Source: Xestospongia bergquistia
Lineage: Eukaryota; Porifera; Demospongiae; Haplosclerida; Petrosiidae
DNA: 64,000 bases
Direction: 5' to 3'
Assembly: GCA_963965975.1 (NCBI GenBank)
Contig: OZ014411.1
Span: forward strand, 7,301,001-7,365,000
Program-made: the position numbers and the translations under genes
Shown: positions 11,762 to 25,900 of the stretch, in pieces
Layout of the letters: the number at the start of each line of letters is the position of its first letter
Numbering within the stretch: the first letter of the stretch is position 1
The notes under the pieces: model-generated
What the model saw: only the letters and a program-made list of their open reading frames with translations
Databases searched by the model: none
Told to the model about the DNA's origin: nothing

Positions 11762-14366
11762 ATGGCCTGGAAGACATACCGTCCCTTTCTGTGCTTATTG
11801 TATGTGATAGTTTCTGTCTTATGTTTTAGTAGTGGTACAAGTTATACATCAATTGAAAAAAATATATTCAACTTGACATCTGATATTGCATCCAAGGTTT
11901 CAGGAACTACAATAGGTTAGACTATATTTATAAAAGTATATTTAGTTATACATATCATGCTATATAGACTGTAGCAGTCTTCTGATATATTCCAATAAAT
12001 TGAGTAATAATACGTTTTTCAAGTAAGTATTGTTATTATACTAAATGAATTTAAGTAATTAGCAATTAGCCATCGTTTTAGAAGAATGTAAAGTATAAGA
12101 ATAATTAATTTATATTGTGTTGTCTTATAATAGTTGCTTTTTTTTCATTTTTACATGTACATTCATGTTCATACATAGAGATTGTGCTGCTGATACTGTC
12201 CCCTACAACACTTCATTTATCATAATACATTTTAACTTGGATGATTCTATTGATCAAGACACAAAATGTTATTGTGCAATGGCATTATTAAATTTGACAA
12301 TATCTACTGATGTATTGACAGCTGGTATTTGTGAAAGCAACAACAAGTCAAAAATCAATTGTGAAAATATTTGTGAAGACAATAATAACAAGACATTGAT
12401 CTGTGGAGTTTCTAATGATGTCAATTGTAATATGGAGACAAATAAATGTCTGTTATATGGACATGAACAATACATACCATTGCAAAATTATTTACGTCAA
12501 GTATTTGTTGTTATGCATGGTATAGCATGTGATGTCATAGCTAACCATGATGAGGAGATATGCAAAGGATTGTTTAATAATAAAAATACTGCAATACCCA
12601 CTGGCAGAAGTAAGTGTGGCTATTCAAAAAGAAGAAAGTTTCTGTACACCCTATATACAAAGTACAATATAGCTTGTTCATAATGTATAGCTTCTTTTTT
12701 CTCACAAGGTATTAATTGTGATAGCTCTAATTAATGTGCTTCCTCTTTCAGATTATCCTAATATAAAAATTGGTATTACTATCTTATTGTCATCTGGAAT
12801 GATATTTGGCATTATTATTACATGCTGTATCTGTGTTTGTATTTATTGTCTCTGCCGTAGTATCAAAAAGAAAAAAAAAAGGTATACTACATTCTAATTA
12901 AGTAACATCATTATAGCAACAATTTACTGCATTCCAATGTGATAAAAATGTCTTTTTTAGAAAACAAATAAGAGCTGACTTGGATATTTCTTCTTGTAGG
13001 TTATGATTTAATTATTTAAGTAACTGTCATTTTTGTAGATAAACATTCAGATGATGTTACTCATTTGTATCAGTTTGTACCATCTTCTACAAATAATCAC
13101 ATTGAACTTCTTAACCATTACAAAGCAAACTTTGCAACTGTTCTTACTCCTTCTTCTGAAATTGAAAAAACTGAAGAGCTAGGAGAAGGTATTTAATTTA
13201 CTTTTAATATCATTTTCTATTTTTATTATCAGGTGCTTTTGGTGTAGTATTTAAAGGTAAATTAATAAAAGAAGATACTATAACTGATGTGGCTATCAAG
13301 TCTTTAAAAGGTTAGGTTGATGTCATCAATTTATTAAAATATTACAACTAACATAGATTCACCAATGTTTGAAGAAATACAGGAGTTTATCTCCGAGGCT
13401 GTTGTTATGCTAGACTTTGATCATCCCAATGTTATGAATTTGTTAGGAGTGTGTTTTGATACTGACGATCATTTACCTGTAATTATATTACCATATATGG
13501 CCAATGGAGATCTCAAGTCATTTTTGATATCAAAAAGAGGAGATAATGATGAAGTGAATATGCTACCAAAAGTGAACACAATATTTCATTGATATAAAAC
13601 ATCATTATTTTTATTTTAGGGAATTGAATTAGAGACATTACATAATATGTGTATTGATATTGTTAATGGTATGACATACTTAGTACAAATGAAATATGTA
13701 CACAGAGATTTGGCAGCAAGGAATTGCATGTATGTGAAATAATCACATTATATGTTTACAATGTTGTCTTTTTAGGGTTGATGAAACATTGTCAGTAAAA
13801 GTGGCAGATTTTGGGTTTTCACGAGATGTTTATGATCAAGGATATTACCGACTAGAACGAAGAACTAAGCTACCAGTTAAGTGGCTACCACCTGAGAGTC
13901 TTTATGATAACATCTATAATGAGAAGACAGATGTAGTGAGCAGTACATATTTAGATTCAAGTAATTAGCTAAACTATTATATGATTATTATTTACCTAGT
14001 GGTCATTTGGAGTTGTGTGTTGGGAGATCTTTAGTCTGGGTAGAACTCCCTATGCTGGTGTTGATAATGCTGATATTCCAGATTATATTTCTGCTGGAAA
14101 TAGACTCAAACAACCAGCATTGTGTCCTACAGAAGTGTAAGTACTATGAAACCAATTAAACTCACTATAACTAAATTACAATTAATTTGATTTATAGGTA
14201 TCATGTGATGTACCAGTGCTGGAACATCCAGTCTAAAGAAAGACCAACTTTCTCAAGCATTTTAAACAGATTCATGGCACTTAGCTCATCTGATGAGATA
14301 AATTATTTCAAAATTACTGAAGACAGACCATATTTTACATTAGAACCCCCAACTATTCAGACATAA
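11762..14366 (+). CDS. Receptor tyrosine kinase, copy B, twelve exons
   Basis: Exons 11762-11915, 11968-12022, 12179-12609, 12752-12881, 12961-12995, 13039-13188, 13233-13310, 13357-13571, 13620-13729, 13776-13935, 14000-14136 and 14198-14366 join in phase to 607 residues. Order: signal peptide; Cys-rich ectodomain to about residue 213; one membrane helix ending in a Lys/Arg stop-transfer run; a short juxtamembrane segment; then a complete tyrosine kinase. The kinase shows GEGAFGVVFKG (about 316), VAIKS lysine, FISEAVV helix-C glutamate, VHRDLAARN, ADFGFSRD, activation-loop DQGYYRL with paired tyrosines, and KWLPPES. All catalytic residues are present. The ectodomain matches no fold I know. 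Exons 1-3 are nearly identical to copy A, so the duplication is recent. AATAAA lies at 14392-14397. Confidence 0.9.
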
Positions 14367-14975
14367 ACAGGAAATATATACTCATTAAAATAATAAAACT
14401 CTTAACTTAATTTGTATATTCATTTTAGCACACGTCCAAAAAACTGACTACTCCTTTTGTATTTTCCATTTCAAAATTAGTATTGTTTTTAACAACATAG
14501 AATAACTTATACAGGATACATTCATTTGAAGCAAAATATACATATGAATATAAAGAAATTACTATTTCATATTAGAACCATTCATTATATAACAGTGTTC
14601 TCGGCTTTCTACTTTAATCTAAGCTGGAGGTCCAAAATTTTCAGGATGTGTCATATGCTTGACAAAAAATTAACTTGAATGTAATTTTAGAGCTTACTAC
14701 ACAACAATCACTATTATTTACCAATTTACAATTAACATCAATTTCTCAACAAAGGTAGTCACATTCATACATGTGCTAGACATCACCAATTTCATAGAGT
14801 TTTGTCAAATGAAAGATCTATTGTGATCACTATCACGTGTACTCCTACAATTATGTCTAATTCTTGTATATTTTGCTCAGCCCCTAGTTCTCCACCACTA
14901 ACAACAACAATTCATACTTGATACTATAATCATTATCATTATATTGTATAAACTCTTTTAAGATTGTTTCTGTAG

Positions 14976-15223
14976 CAATACCACTTCCTTTACCATTAAA
15001 GAATATGTAACAATAGAAATAAATCCTTTAAACATCAATTCAATATCACTAGATTATGAAAATATATCACTGTAAGAAATAACTGATTAATTAGTTTTTA
15101 TTTAATGTTGATGTTTTTGAAATAATATTTATTATTAACGAGATTATTAAAATTTTTTACAGCAATGAAGAACTATTCAATGAAACAACTTATCAAGACC
15201 TAACTAATGAACACACACTTTGA
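14976..15223 (+). CDS. Alternative 3' tail exons of receptor B (kinase-less isoform)
   Basis: Two exons, 14976-15071 and 15163-15223, lie 3' of the kinase exons. Their acceptor phase matches the membrane exon that ends at 12881, and both are open with a stop at 15221-15223. Splicing 12881 to 14976 would give a 308-residue receptor with a tail containing SLDYENISL, where LDYENI fits the ITIM consensus (I/V/L/S)xYxx(I/L/V). The last exon (NEEL...THQDL or TYQDL...NEHTL) is almost the same as in copy A. Alternative splicing is inferred; the pair could also be a relic of the kinase-less form. Confidence 0.5.
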
Positions 15224-16469
15224 ATAACTCTGACAAATCTGCAACTAAGCAAATTATTTAAAAACAAACAAACATTTCTGTTTAAGTATTGTTTTATAGG
15301 ATAGTAGAGATCGTTTAATGTAACTGATCAAATAGGACTTATAAACATTTCCTCTACACAAACATAAATTACACACTATCTTGTTACAAATCACACAATT
15401 TAAGTAGAACACTTAGAAACGATAGACGTTACAAAGACTCATTATTTACAATAATAAAATTTAAAGAAAATTATTTTAAAATAATATTCGTGTGTGTAAT
15501 TAAATCTTTTAAAAAAATACAAATAAGATAATAATATAGAGATGATACATATACATAATAACAGGTACTGACAAAGTACATCAACTGTTGATAAAAGTAT
15601 ACATATATTTTGGTGCCAAAAATAGGACATTGCATACATGCAAATTATAACTTTAAACAAACATACACATTAGTACCTATATTCTTTTAGATGTATTAAC
15701 TTTGATGTGTGCTTACTGATACTTTCAATTTCCTAAGATAAATTATGACTTTCTTTATTCAGAGTAAAGTTTAGCTTTTTCAGCAACTTCCATGTAGTAT
15801 ACTTCTGAGCATATATAGTCTTTTATATAGACCTTATTCATTGTTAATATTCATATGATTTTGATGTGGTGCCTATCATGTGTTAATTGTTTATGGTCAG
15901 CCATATTAGTCAATAATACATGTTGTAATATTAATAATACATGGATATAAGAATATGTTTTAATGAATGCATAGTATAAAAGAGGTAGACTATGTCTAGC
16001 AATAGGACTTATACAATAAACTACAAGAACTAGAAAGCTGGAGCCAATTCATTAGTCACTCATATCCTAGATTATTATTCATGATTATATTGATTGTGTG
16101 AATTAATAAAGTGGCTGCATAGCTATACTTGTAGCTAATCACATGATCTCTATAAATAATATGATTGGGTGTTGCAGGTACTAGGATCAATGAGATGATA
16201 CAATACTAATGCTAGTTTCATCCAAAAACTGGTGTGAATATTATAATCATTAGGCTAAGGAAAGAAATTTGGTTATACATCCACTACATAATTTCAAGAT
16301 GGGATTCATTTTGATTTCTTTTCACACATGTATCATCAATTTAGTTTTGTAATTTCATTAAGTACAGAATTGTGAAATGTTCATACATTTCTAACTATAA
16401 TAATGCAATACTCCTTATGTCACATCATATATAACAGACAAATGATGCAACTATGCCCCCGAATAGTAG
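15224..16469. other. Intergenic spacer, homologous to that after receptor A
   Basis: Carries the same blocks as 9160-10430 (GTTTAATGTAACTGATCA at about 15312; CTGGTTTCATCCAAAAACTG-like near 16210). No gene recognised. Confidence 0.6.
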
Positions 16470-16601
16470 TAGGCGCGGCCATCAATAATTAAAACATCTC
16501 ATATAATATTAATTAACTGACAATAGGTAATAATAGCTCTCTTCTTCACGGACTCCAGCACCTTCAGAATCGATCAGGTACGACATAAAAGGAAATCTAA
16601 G
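16470..16601 (+). promoter_or_regulatory. Promoter box and untranslated first exon of receptor C
   Basis: TAGGCGCGGCC at 16470-16480 (one change from the common box), then CTTCTTCACGGACTCCAGCA and a conserved purine-rich end at 16601 before GTAAGCAAATTGTCAA. Confidence 0.55.
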
Positions 16602-16655
16602 GTAAGCAAATTGTCAAGGAAATAATTAACAAAATTACTGTATTGTAAAAACTTA

Positions 16656-16664
16656 TATATATAT

Positions 16665-16721
<57 letters not shown>

Positions 16722-16751
16722 TTATATTATATATATATATATATACACATT

Positions 16752-16796
<45 letters not shown>

Positions 16797-17072
16797 CAGA
16801 GTACTTTAAAATTTAATGGTGATCAACTTTTCTGTCTGTGTTTTTTTGAAGGTTTTCCAAACTTTTCAACCTTTGTTATCCTTCGATAGCAATATAGATA
16901 CAGCAATTCCATACATAGGTATTGATTACTTATTGTTTGCTGTTTCTCTGCCAAGTTTGTAGTTGTAAATGGTGATGATGCCAAATTAATACAGTTCAAA
17001 ATGCAGTGCATTGCCTGGTAATGGACTTTCAGACATACACCAACTAAATAGTATATACACTAGATACACATA

Positions 17073-17160
<88 letters not shown>

Positions 17161-17212
17161 CATATATATATATATACATATATATATATGTATATATATA
17201 TAATATATATAC
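16656..17212. repeat. Long (TA)n microsatellites in intron 1 of receptor C
   Basis: Several (TA)n runs of 30-90 bases at about 16656-16795 and 17074-17212. Copy D has matching runs at 28365-28460 and 28712-28870, so they were present before the C/D duplication. Confidence 0.85.
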
Positions 17213-17929
17213 CTATATGTTTCATATACTTGTCAAAAAGGACCTATAATATTTCCCATTATGTTATTTATTTACTTTCACAAATGGGTATATTGAAAAT
17301 GTATGATACTGCTTGATTACAAAATTTGGCCAGTTTTTAAATGAGCCAGTGGCTCCTAAAACAGGTTGTCCGAATTTAAATAGCCCAGCCAATTATATAG
17401 AATAATATACAACATAATATCTATAACTTGTTTTTATCATAAATATGAGCTGTAAAGAAAGCATTTGTCATTTAAAAACAGGTAGCAGATACTTTTGTTC
17501 AACAATTAAAGCTGCTGTTGTGAGCTTTTAATTTCTTTAAGAGCATTACATTCAAGTAATACTAAAATTGCAATCACATTCTGTTCTATTGACATAATTA
17601 AGGCCTGAAATCAGCCAAAGTTGTATTACAGTTATTCTTATACTTCCTTAATTGTAGCATATAAATTTTCTTTGGAAATTGACTACATAAACATAGTAGT
17701 TAACTTATTCATTTCATGGATTTGGTGTCTAGCTAGTTTTAAATCAGGCCGCCCAGAATTAAAGTAGACTGACTAGATGTAAAACTAGACAGTAATTCTA
17801 AAGTACATGGTCTTTAACACATATACACAAGCCAATTATGTAACTAATATGCAAGCAGACTGCATTGATAAGTGACAATGCATGACACAGCATTCTTGTA
17901 GGTATATCATTTGACTGTGATTGTACAAG

Positions 17930-20678
17930 ATGGCCTTGAAGAAGAAATATCTCTCTCTGTGCTTGTTACAAATGATAGTTTCTGTTTTATGCTATAATAC
18001 CAGTACACATTTTATGTCAATTGAAAAAGAAATATTCAACTTGACATCTAATATTGCATCCAAATTTTCAAGAACTAAAATAGGTTAGTCTATATGTTAA
18101 TTACAACGTATTTAGTTATACATACCAACTTATCTATATAGACTGTAGCAGTCTTCTGATATTTTCCAGTGAATTGAGCAATGATACATTTTACAGGTAA
18201 ATAATGTTATTAAACTAAATAAATTAAAGTAAGTAGCAATTAGCCAGTATTTTGTACCAACAAAAGTGCAGAAGCAAAAATAACTAATGAACATTGAGTT
18301 TAAAATTATTGTAGATAGTCAGTATACAAAAACTATTTTCATAGAATTTAATCTAAGTCTACATCATTATGTGCTTCTAATATATGTGAATGACACAAAC
18401 ATATGAATAATCATTTATGATATATATTTAAGCCAACACATCTAATAACAATAACTATTTGTTTTTATTTTTGCACACAATACATGTTCATATATAGAAA
18501 TTGTATTGCTGATACTGTGCTCTATAAGACTTCATTTACCATAATACATTTTAATTGGAATGACTCTATTGATGAAGACATGAGATGTTATTGTTCAATG
18601 GCACTATTAAATTTAACAATATCTACTGATGTATTGAAAGCCGATGTATGTAAAGGCATTAACTCAAAAATCAATTGTGAAGACATATGTGAAGAAAATA
18701 ACGACAACATATTGATCTGTGGAGTTTCTCATAATCACAAGTGTAATATAGAGACAAAGAAATGTCTGTTATATGGACATGAACAGTACATACCATTGCA
18801 AAGTTATTTACTTCAAGTATTTGTTGTTATGCATGGTATAGCATGTGATGTCATAGGTAACCATGATGAGGAGATATGCAGAGGATTGTTTAATAATAAC
18901 AATACTGCAATACCCACTGGCAGAAGTAAGTGTAGCTATTCAAAAAGAAGAAAGTTTCTGTACACCCTATATACAAAGTACAATATAGCTTGTTCATAAT
19001 GTATAGCTTCTTTTTTTCTCACAAGGTATTAATTGTGATAGCTCTAATGTGCTTCCTCTTTCAGATAATCCTAATTTAAAAAGAGGTGTTATTATCTTAT
19101 TGTCATCTGGAATGATATTTGGCATTATTATTACATGCTGTATCTGTGTTTGTATTTATTGTCTCTGCTGTTATATCAAAAAGAAAAAAAAAGGTATACT
19201 ACATTCTAATTAAGTAACATCATTATAGCAACAATTTACTGCATTCCAATGTGATAAAAATGTCTTTTTTAGAAAACAAATAAGAGCTGACTTGGATATT
19301 TCTTCTTGTATGTTATGATTTAATCATTTAAGTAACTGTTATTTTTGTAGATAAACATTCATATGATGTTACTCATTTGTATCAGTTTGTATCATCATCT
19401 ACAAATAATCACATTGAACTTCTTAACCATTACAAAGCAAACTTTGCAACTGTTCTTACTCCTTCTTCTGAAATTGAAAAAACTGAAGAGATAGGAGAAG
19501 GTATATGATTAAGTTTAAACATATCACTTTTTATTTTTATTATCAGGTGCTTTTGGTGTAGTATTTAAAGGTAAATTAATAAAGGAAGATACAATAACTG
19601 ATGTGGCTATCAAGTCTATAAAAGGTTAGGCAGATGTAGTCAATTCTAATTGATTGAAATATTTTAATTAATATAGATTCACCAACATTTGAAAAAATAG
19701 AGGAGTTTATCTCCGAGGCTGTTGTTATGCTAGACTTTGATCATCCCAATGTTATGAATTTATTAGGGATGTGTTTCGATACTGACGATCATTTACCTGT
19801 AATTATATTACCATATATGGCCAATGGAGATCTCAAGTCATTTCTGATATCAAAAAGAGGAGATAATGATGAAGTGAATATACTATCAAAAGTAAACACA
19901 ATATTTCATTGATATAAAATGTCACTTTTTATGTTTAAGGGAATTGAATTAAAGACCTTATATAATATGAGTATTGACATTGTTAATGGTATGACATACT
20001 TGGCACGAATGAAATATGTACACAGAGATTTGGCAGCAAGAAATTGCATGTATGTCAAAAAATTGTATTATATGTTTACAATTATGTCTTTATAGGGTTG
20101 ATGGAACATTGTCTGTTAAAGTGGCAGATTTTGGGTTTTCACGAGATGTTTATGATCAAGGATATTACCGATTAGAACGAAGAACTAAGCTACCAGTTAA
20201 GTGGCTACCACCTGAGAGTCTTTATGATAACATCTATAATGAGAAGACAGATGTAGTGAGCAGTACATGTATATAGTCAAAAAATTAGTTAAACTATTAT
20301 ATGATTATTTTTTACCCAGTGGTCATTTGGAGTTGTGTGTTGGGAGATCTTTAGTCTGGGTAGAACTCCCTATGCTGGTGTTGATAATGCTGATATTCCA
20401 GATTATATTTCAGCTGGAAATAGACTCAAACAACCAGCATTGTGTCCTACAGAAGTGTAAGTACTATGAAACTAACTATAACTAAATTAAAGATTAATTT
20501 GATTTATAGGTATCATGTGATGTACCAGTGCTGGAACATCCAGTCTAAAGAAAGACCAACTTTCTCAATCATTTTAAACAGATTCATGGACCTTAGCTCA
20601 TCTGGTGAAATAAAAGACTTCAAAATTACTGAAGACAGACCATATTTTACATTAGAGCCCCCAACTATCCACACATGA
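17930..20678 (+). pseudogene. Receptor tyrosine kinase copy C with a homopolymer frameshift
   Basis: Exons at 17930-18083, 18142-18196, 18498-18925, 19065-19193, 19273-19307, 19351-19500, 19547-19624, 19677-19891, 19940-20049, 20096-20255, 20320-20456 and 20510-20678 match copy B one for one. The membrane exon ends in nine A where B has ten. This shifts the splice phase from 2 to 1 and gives a TAA within the next exon. The product would be a truncated receptor with ectodomain, membrane helix and a few basic residues. Every kinase exon downstream is still open, with HRDLAARN and DFGFSRD intact. So the shift is either recent, a sequencing or assembly error in a homopolymer, or a polymorphism. 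Apart from it, the copy looks functional. Confidence 0.7.
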
Positions 20679-22788
20679 ACAGGAAATATATTATCATTTT
20701 AGTCAGGCAGTGATTTAACTCTCTTCTAAGATTGTATATTCGTTTTTGCACATATGCAGAAAGCTGGTTATTCCTTTTGTTTTCATTTACCAGAAATTTT
20801 ATTATTTCAACATTTTATGGAAAAACTTATACAGGACACATTCATTTGTAGTAGAATGAAAAAATGTGAATGTAAAAAATTAATATTTAATATTACAACT
20901 TTTTATTATAACAATGTTCTAGGCTTTCTTTGATCTAAGCAGCTGGTCCAAATTTTCTTGCTACTTGCTAAGTAATTTTTTATCTAGTCATTGTTGAAGA
21001 GATGAGAAAGTGCACATGGACGTATTATGAATTAATTACACTTAGCTATAACTGCAAATAATGTAGAGCACGTCTAGCCAAATAATGGATTTCGTATCTC
21101 TATTTTAGAACATGGCTGTCTTACAGAAAACATGACTGTAGACCAGTATTAAGTAATACTGACTTTCTTGTTGTATCTATAATTTTAAGTTTAATAAAAT
21201 ATTATGCCGTGTTCTCAGATATAGTTAGATAAGTTGAACTCAAGTAGTTGTCTAGTAAGCTATAAGAATTCGAAGTTTAACTCCAGCTAGCTTTCCGTAG
21301 CTTTAACTGTTTTATTCACTCTTACTACTAATTTCTGGCTCTTTGAAATAGTTTCATTGCAAACCCTACATTGTAATGTACAAGATAAACACTCGTAACT
21401 TTCACAAGAAGAGGCAAGATCAAAATCAGTTTCTCTCTCTCTTCAAACTGTAGATCTTCAACCTCCTTTACCACGTGCACATCAACTTCATCAATATAGT
21501 TATGTTCGTCGTCATCTTCATTTCAATCTCATAGTCAGATTGGTCTCTATCTATACTTTCATTATCGCTTAAGCTTTCAAGAACAGAACTTTCAAATTCT
21601 TCATTGTCTTGAATCTCTACGCATGTTTATCGGAAAACTCGAAATGCTTTAAGCATGTTTCTTGTAAATGTACTGTATTCTATACAGGACAATCACACCA
21701 CTATACATAGTATAATAATACAGTCTAAAGATCATGATAGTTCGGCATCACTAACTTTTTTAAAAAAATCTGCCAAACAGTAAACACTTCTAAGGTCTTA
21801 GAAAACGAGTTATTTTAGTTATTGTAGTTAGTTCAGGCATGAAAATATTTTAGTTAGTTATAGTTAGTTATTGAAGAACTACAAACAGTTTTTGTTAGTT
21901 ATAGTTAGTTTTGAGAAGTTAAGATTTCATTTTAGTTAGTTATAGTTAGTTAACTATAACAAAAAAAAACTCCTAAAGTATTTTAGTTTTAGTTATAGTT
22001 AAACTAAAACAATGTACTAAAGATTGTAACATTATAACATTTGTGTCAAGTGAAAGATGGATTATGATCACTATCATGTGTGTATACTACTATAAGTATG
22101 TCCAATTTTTGTATATTTTGCTCAGTTCTATTAATTGCACTGTGATTAAAATGATGAATATGTCAATACCATTCTAAAAATATAGGCTGAGGTTTCTTTC
22201 TCTCTGAGTTTTTTTGAGTCATTGGGTTTTTTGTTTTCATGTCATACACAACCGCTTATTCATCACTTCACTAGTGCCACATAACCTAATACTTATAGTT
22301 TAGTTCATTATGGTCAGTGAGAAAGGTTTATTACTGATAGACTTCCAGTATACAAATAGTCGTTATGACCCGAACAATGAAGGTTATTCACGTGATCGAC
22401 ATTCGCTATAACATTCCATTGGATACATGCACTTAATCTACAGCAGACCCTTCTAGAATATCTGACTGAAGAACACTACGAGAGACCACGCTGCTTCTTG
22501 TCAGTTTTTTTTAAAGGTGAGAAAATGTATACAGACGTACATATATAGATGCATCCGTGTATTATGAATTAATTACATTTATTTATAACTGTAAATAATG
22601 TAGCGCTCCTCTAGCCAATTAATTGATTTTGCATGACTGTAGACTAATATTAGGTAATAATACCTTTCTTGCACCTATAATTTAAAGCTTAAAAGAATGT
22701 GTTGTGTTCTCATATATAGTTTGATAATTTGAATTCAAGTATTGGAAAAAGATAGTTATCATCTCATTTCAAAGATATGAGAAGTACC
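20679..22788. other. Intergenic region with AGTTAGTT low-complexity tract
   Basis: No gene recognised. 21815-22020 is an imperfect TTAGTTATAGTTAGTT tract. 22030-22130 resembles the region before the alternative tail of receptor B (14800-14890), but no tail exon follows it. The last 60 bases before 22789 appear to be coding sequence interrupted by the LTR element (see 27126-27337). Confidence 0.5.
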
Positions 22789-22919
22789 TGTAATGTTTAT
22801 TATTATTGTTATTATTATTTGGTCACGTGATTAAGTGTGACCTCGTGTTGTTAATGTTTAACTTCGTGAATTGAGTTATCTTAAAGAATCTGATTGTTGG
22901 TATATCAAACAACATTATA
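22789..22919 (+). repeat. 5' LTR of the Gypsy-type element
   Basis: 131 bases from TGTAATG to CATTATA, directly followed by the TTGGCGACGAG primer-binding region. It contains a TTATTATTATTG-rich start and a TATC...GATTGTTGG end shared with the 3' LTR. Confidence 0.9.
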
Positions 22920-22962
22920 ATTGGCGACGAGAGGATATATTTTATGGTCATTTTAAGTCCAA

Positions 22963-25900
22963 ATGGCTACTAAGCTTGATTTGGCATCGCTTCCACCGTT
23001 TGATCCTATTTCGGACCCGACATCGTTGAGTCAACGTTGGAAAATATGGAAACGACGCTTCGAGACATATCTAGTGGCTGTGGGAGTCACATATGATCAA
23101 CAGAAACGCGCTCTGTTATTATACCAGGCAGGAGCTGAAACTCAAGAAATATTTGAAGCGATTCCAGAAGCAGGAAATGATTATGCGTCCGCCATGAAGA
23201 AGCTAGATGATTATTTCACACCTAAGAAAAATATTGATTATGAAGTTTTCCAGTTCCGACAAATCACACAACATGATGGTGAAACGATCGATCAATTTGT
23301 AACCAGGCTAAGAAAATTAGCTGTCCACTGTGAATTTGCTGATATTGACAGGGAACTCAGGTCAATGATTATTCAAAATTGCAAATCAAAACACCTAAGA
23401 CGATATGCGTTACGAGAAGATGACCTCACACTTGAGAAACTACTAGCAAAAGCCAGAGCACTAGAAGAAAGTGAGAGATTAGCCAGTGGCATGGAACAAT
23501 CAAGTAATTACGAAAGTGCAAGACTGATTAAACATCAACAGTTTAAGTCGAAAACAAAAGTAACCCAGTCAATGAAACCTAAAGTATCACTTTATGAATG
23601 TACTCGATGTGGGAAAACACACAACAAAGGAATGTGTCCTGCTAAAGGTAAACAGTGTCACAAATGTTTAAAATTCAATCACTTCGCAAAAATGTGTCGA
23701 GGAAATAATAAAACTAGAAACAAACTACAACCATCTCGTATTCGTAAAATTAGTGAAAAGTTAACGCCAAGTAGCAGTGAGGAAGAATACGTTTATACTC
23801 TTGGTGATAATACTGGCAAAGTCCCAGAGGTGATGGTCAAAATAAATGGAGTACCAATTAAAGTCACAATTGACACGGGAGCATCAATCAACATTATTGA
23901 TGAATCAGCATTGATGACAATCAACAAGAGGAAACAGGTGACCCTTCGAAACTCATCCACTCGAATTTGTGCATATGGATCCCAGTCATGTTTAAAAGTA
24001 TTAGGTCAATTTGACGCACAAGTACAAACAAAAGATAGCAGTATCAACGCAACAATCCACGTACTTCAAGGTACAAATGGCTCTCTCATGAGTTATATTA
24101 CAGCCCGAGAACTTGGACTAATTAAGGTTAATGTTTGTGCTATGAACATCAAACAGTTGACAGAACAGTATGCTGAAGTATTTGAAGGAGTTGGTAAATT
24201 AAAGGACTACGAAGTAATGTTGCACATAGATGAGTCAGTAACTCCAGTAGCACAACCAGCACGACGAATTCCATTTCACATGAGGAAGCAGGTTGAGATT
24301 GAGTTGGAAAGATTAGAGAAACAAGACATCATCAAAAAGGTAGACGGTCATACTCCATGGATTTCTCCATTAGTAATTATTCCCAAAAAGAATGGTGAAG
24401 TTCGTTTATGCATTGATATGCGGATGGCAAATAGAGCTATACTTAGAGAACGGTACCCCAGTCCCACAGTAGATGATTTGATGCACTCTCTTAATGGTGC
24501 AACTGTATTTTCCAAGTTAGATTTGAGATCGGGATATCACCAGTTATCTTTAGCTTACAAAAGTAGATATATCACGACTTTTGCAACACACAAAGGATTA
24601 CGAAGGTATAAACGACTGAATTTTGGAACTAATTCAGCCAGTGAGATTTTCCAGAATGCTATTAATGAACAAGTCAGAGACATTCAAGGTGTAATCAATA
24701 TTAGTGATGATATCATTGTGTTTGGTGAAACTCAAGAGAAACACGATGAAGCACTGGAAGCAGTATTCAGAAGACTCTTGAGTGTAGGATTAACAGTAAA
24801 CAAAGAAAAATGTGAATTTAACAAAAAGTCACTTGAATTTTTTGGATTTGTCTTCTCAAGAAAGGGCATTTCTCCAGATCCTCGAAAGGTCAAGACAATA
24901 CAAGAAGCAAAACCGCCATCATCAACCACAGAAGTACGAAGTTTTATCGGCATGGCAACCTACTGTGCCAAGTTTATTCCAAATTTCAGTGACATTACAA
25001 AGCTACTACGGGAGTTAACAAAGAAAAATGTCAACTTTAAATGGACAGAAAAAGAAAGAGAATCATTCGAGCAAGTTAAGCAAATGTTGACTAGTGACAC
25101 AGTGATGGCTTATTTTGATGGAACGAAGCAAACGGAGCTCACTACAGATGCCTCACCATGGGGATTGTCAGCCATATTGTCACAAAAGACACCAGGTACA
25201 GGTGACCGAAGGATAGTTGCTTATGTGAGCAGATCGTTATCAGCCACAGAACAAAAGTATTCACAGACAGAAAAGGAAGCTCTTGCTATAGTTTGGGCAA
25301 GCGACTACACATATACTTGTTTGGTGGTCATTTCACATTAGTCACAGATTGCAAGCCACTTCAATTCATTTTTGAGAATAAAAAGTCGAAAGCATCGGCA
25401 AGAATTGAGAGGTGGAACATGTTATTACAAGAATATGATTTTTCAGTTAGACACATAAAGGGAGAGAAAAATCCATCTGATTACTTATCGCGACATCCGA
25501 GCCAGAATGTTACTGAAGACGAAGTTAAAGTGGCGGAAGAATATGTCAAATTCATCAGTATTAATGCAGTTCCAAAGGCAATGTCACTAGCAGACATACA
25601 GAAAGCAACAAAAGAGGATAAAACATTACAAAGGTTGGTACAAAGTGTTAGATCAGGAAAATGGGATTTTTCTGGTGAAGTCAATGTAAAGGAACTCAAG
25701 CTATTTCACAAAGTTCGTGATGAATTGACGATACACAGTGATTCGAATATCATTCTCAGAGGAACTCGAATTGTGATACCAAGTGCACTAAGAAAACGTG
25801 CAATGAAGTTGGCTCATGAAGGACATCAGGGACTAGTTAAGACAAAGCAATTGATCAGAGAAAAAGTATGGTTCCCAGGAATTGACAAAGAAGTAAAACA

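Noticed and set aside
16986-17225. 79-codon minus-strand IYIYIY frame
   Set aside because: Translation of a (TA)n microsatellite.
25293-25341. Programmed -1/+1 frameshift site in the Gypsy pol
   Set aside because: The change falls inside RNase H, not at gag/pol, and conserved residues after AIVWA are missing, so a deletion is the simpler explanation.
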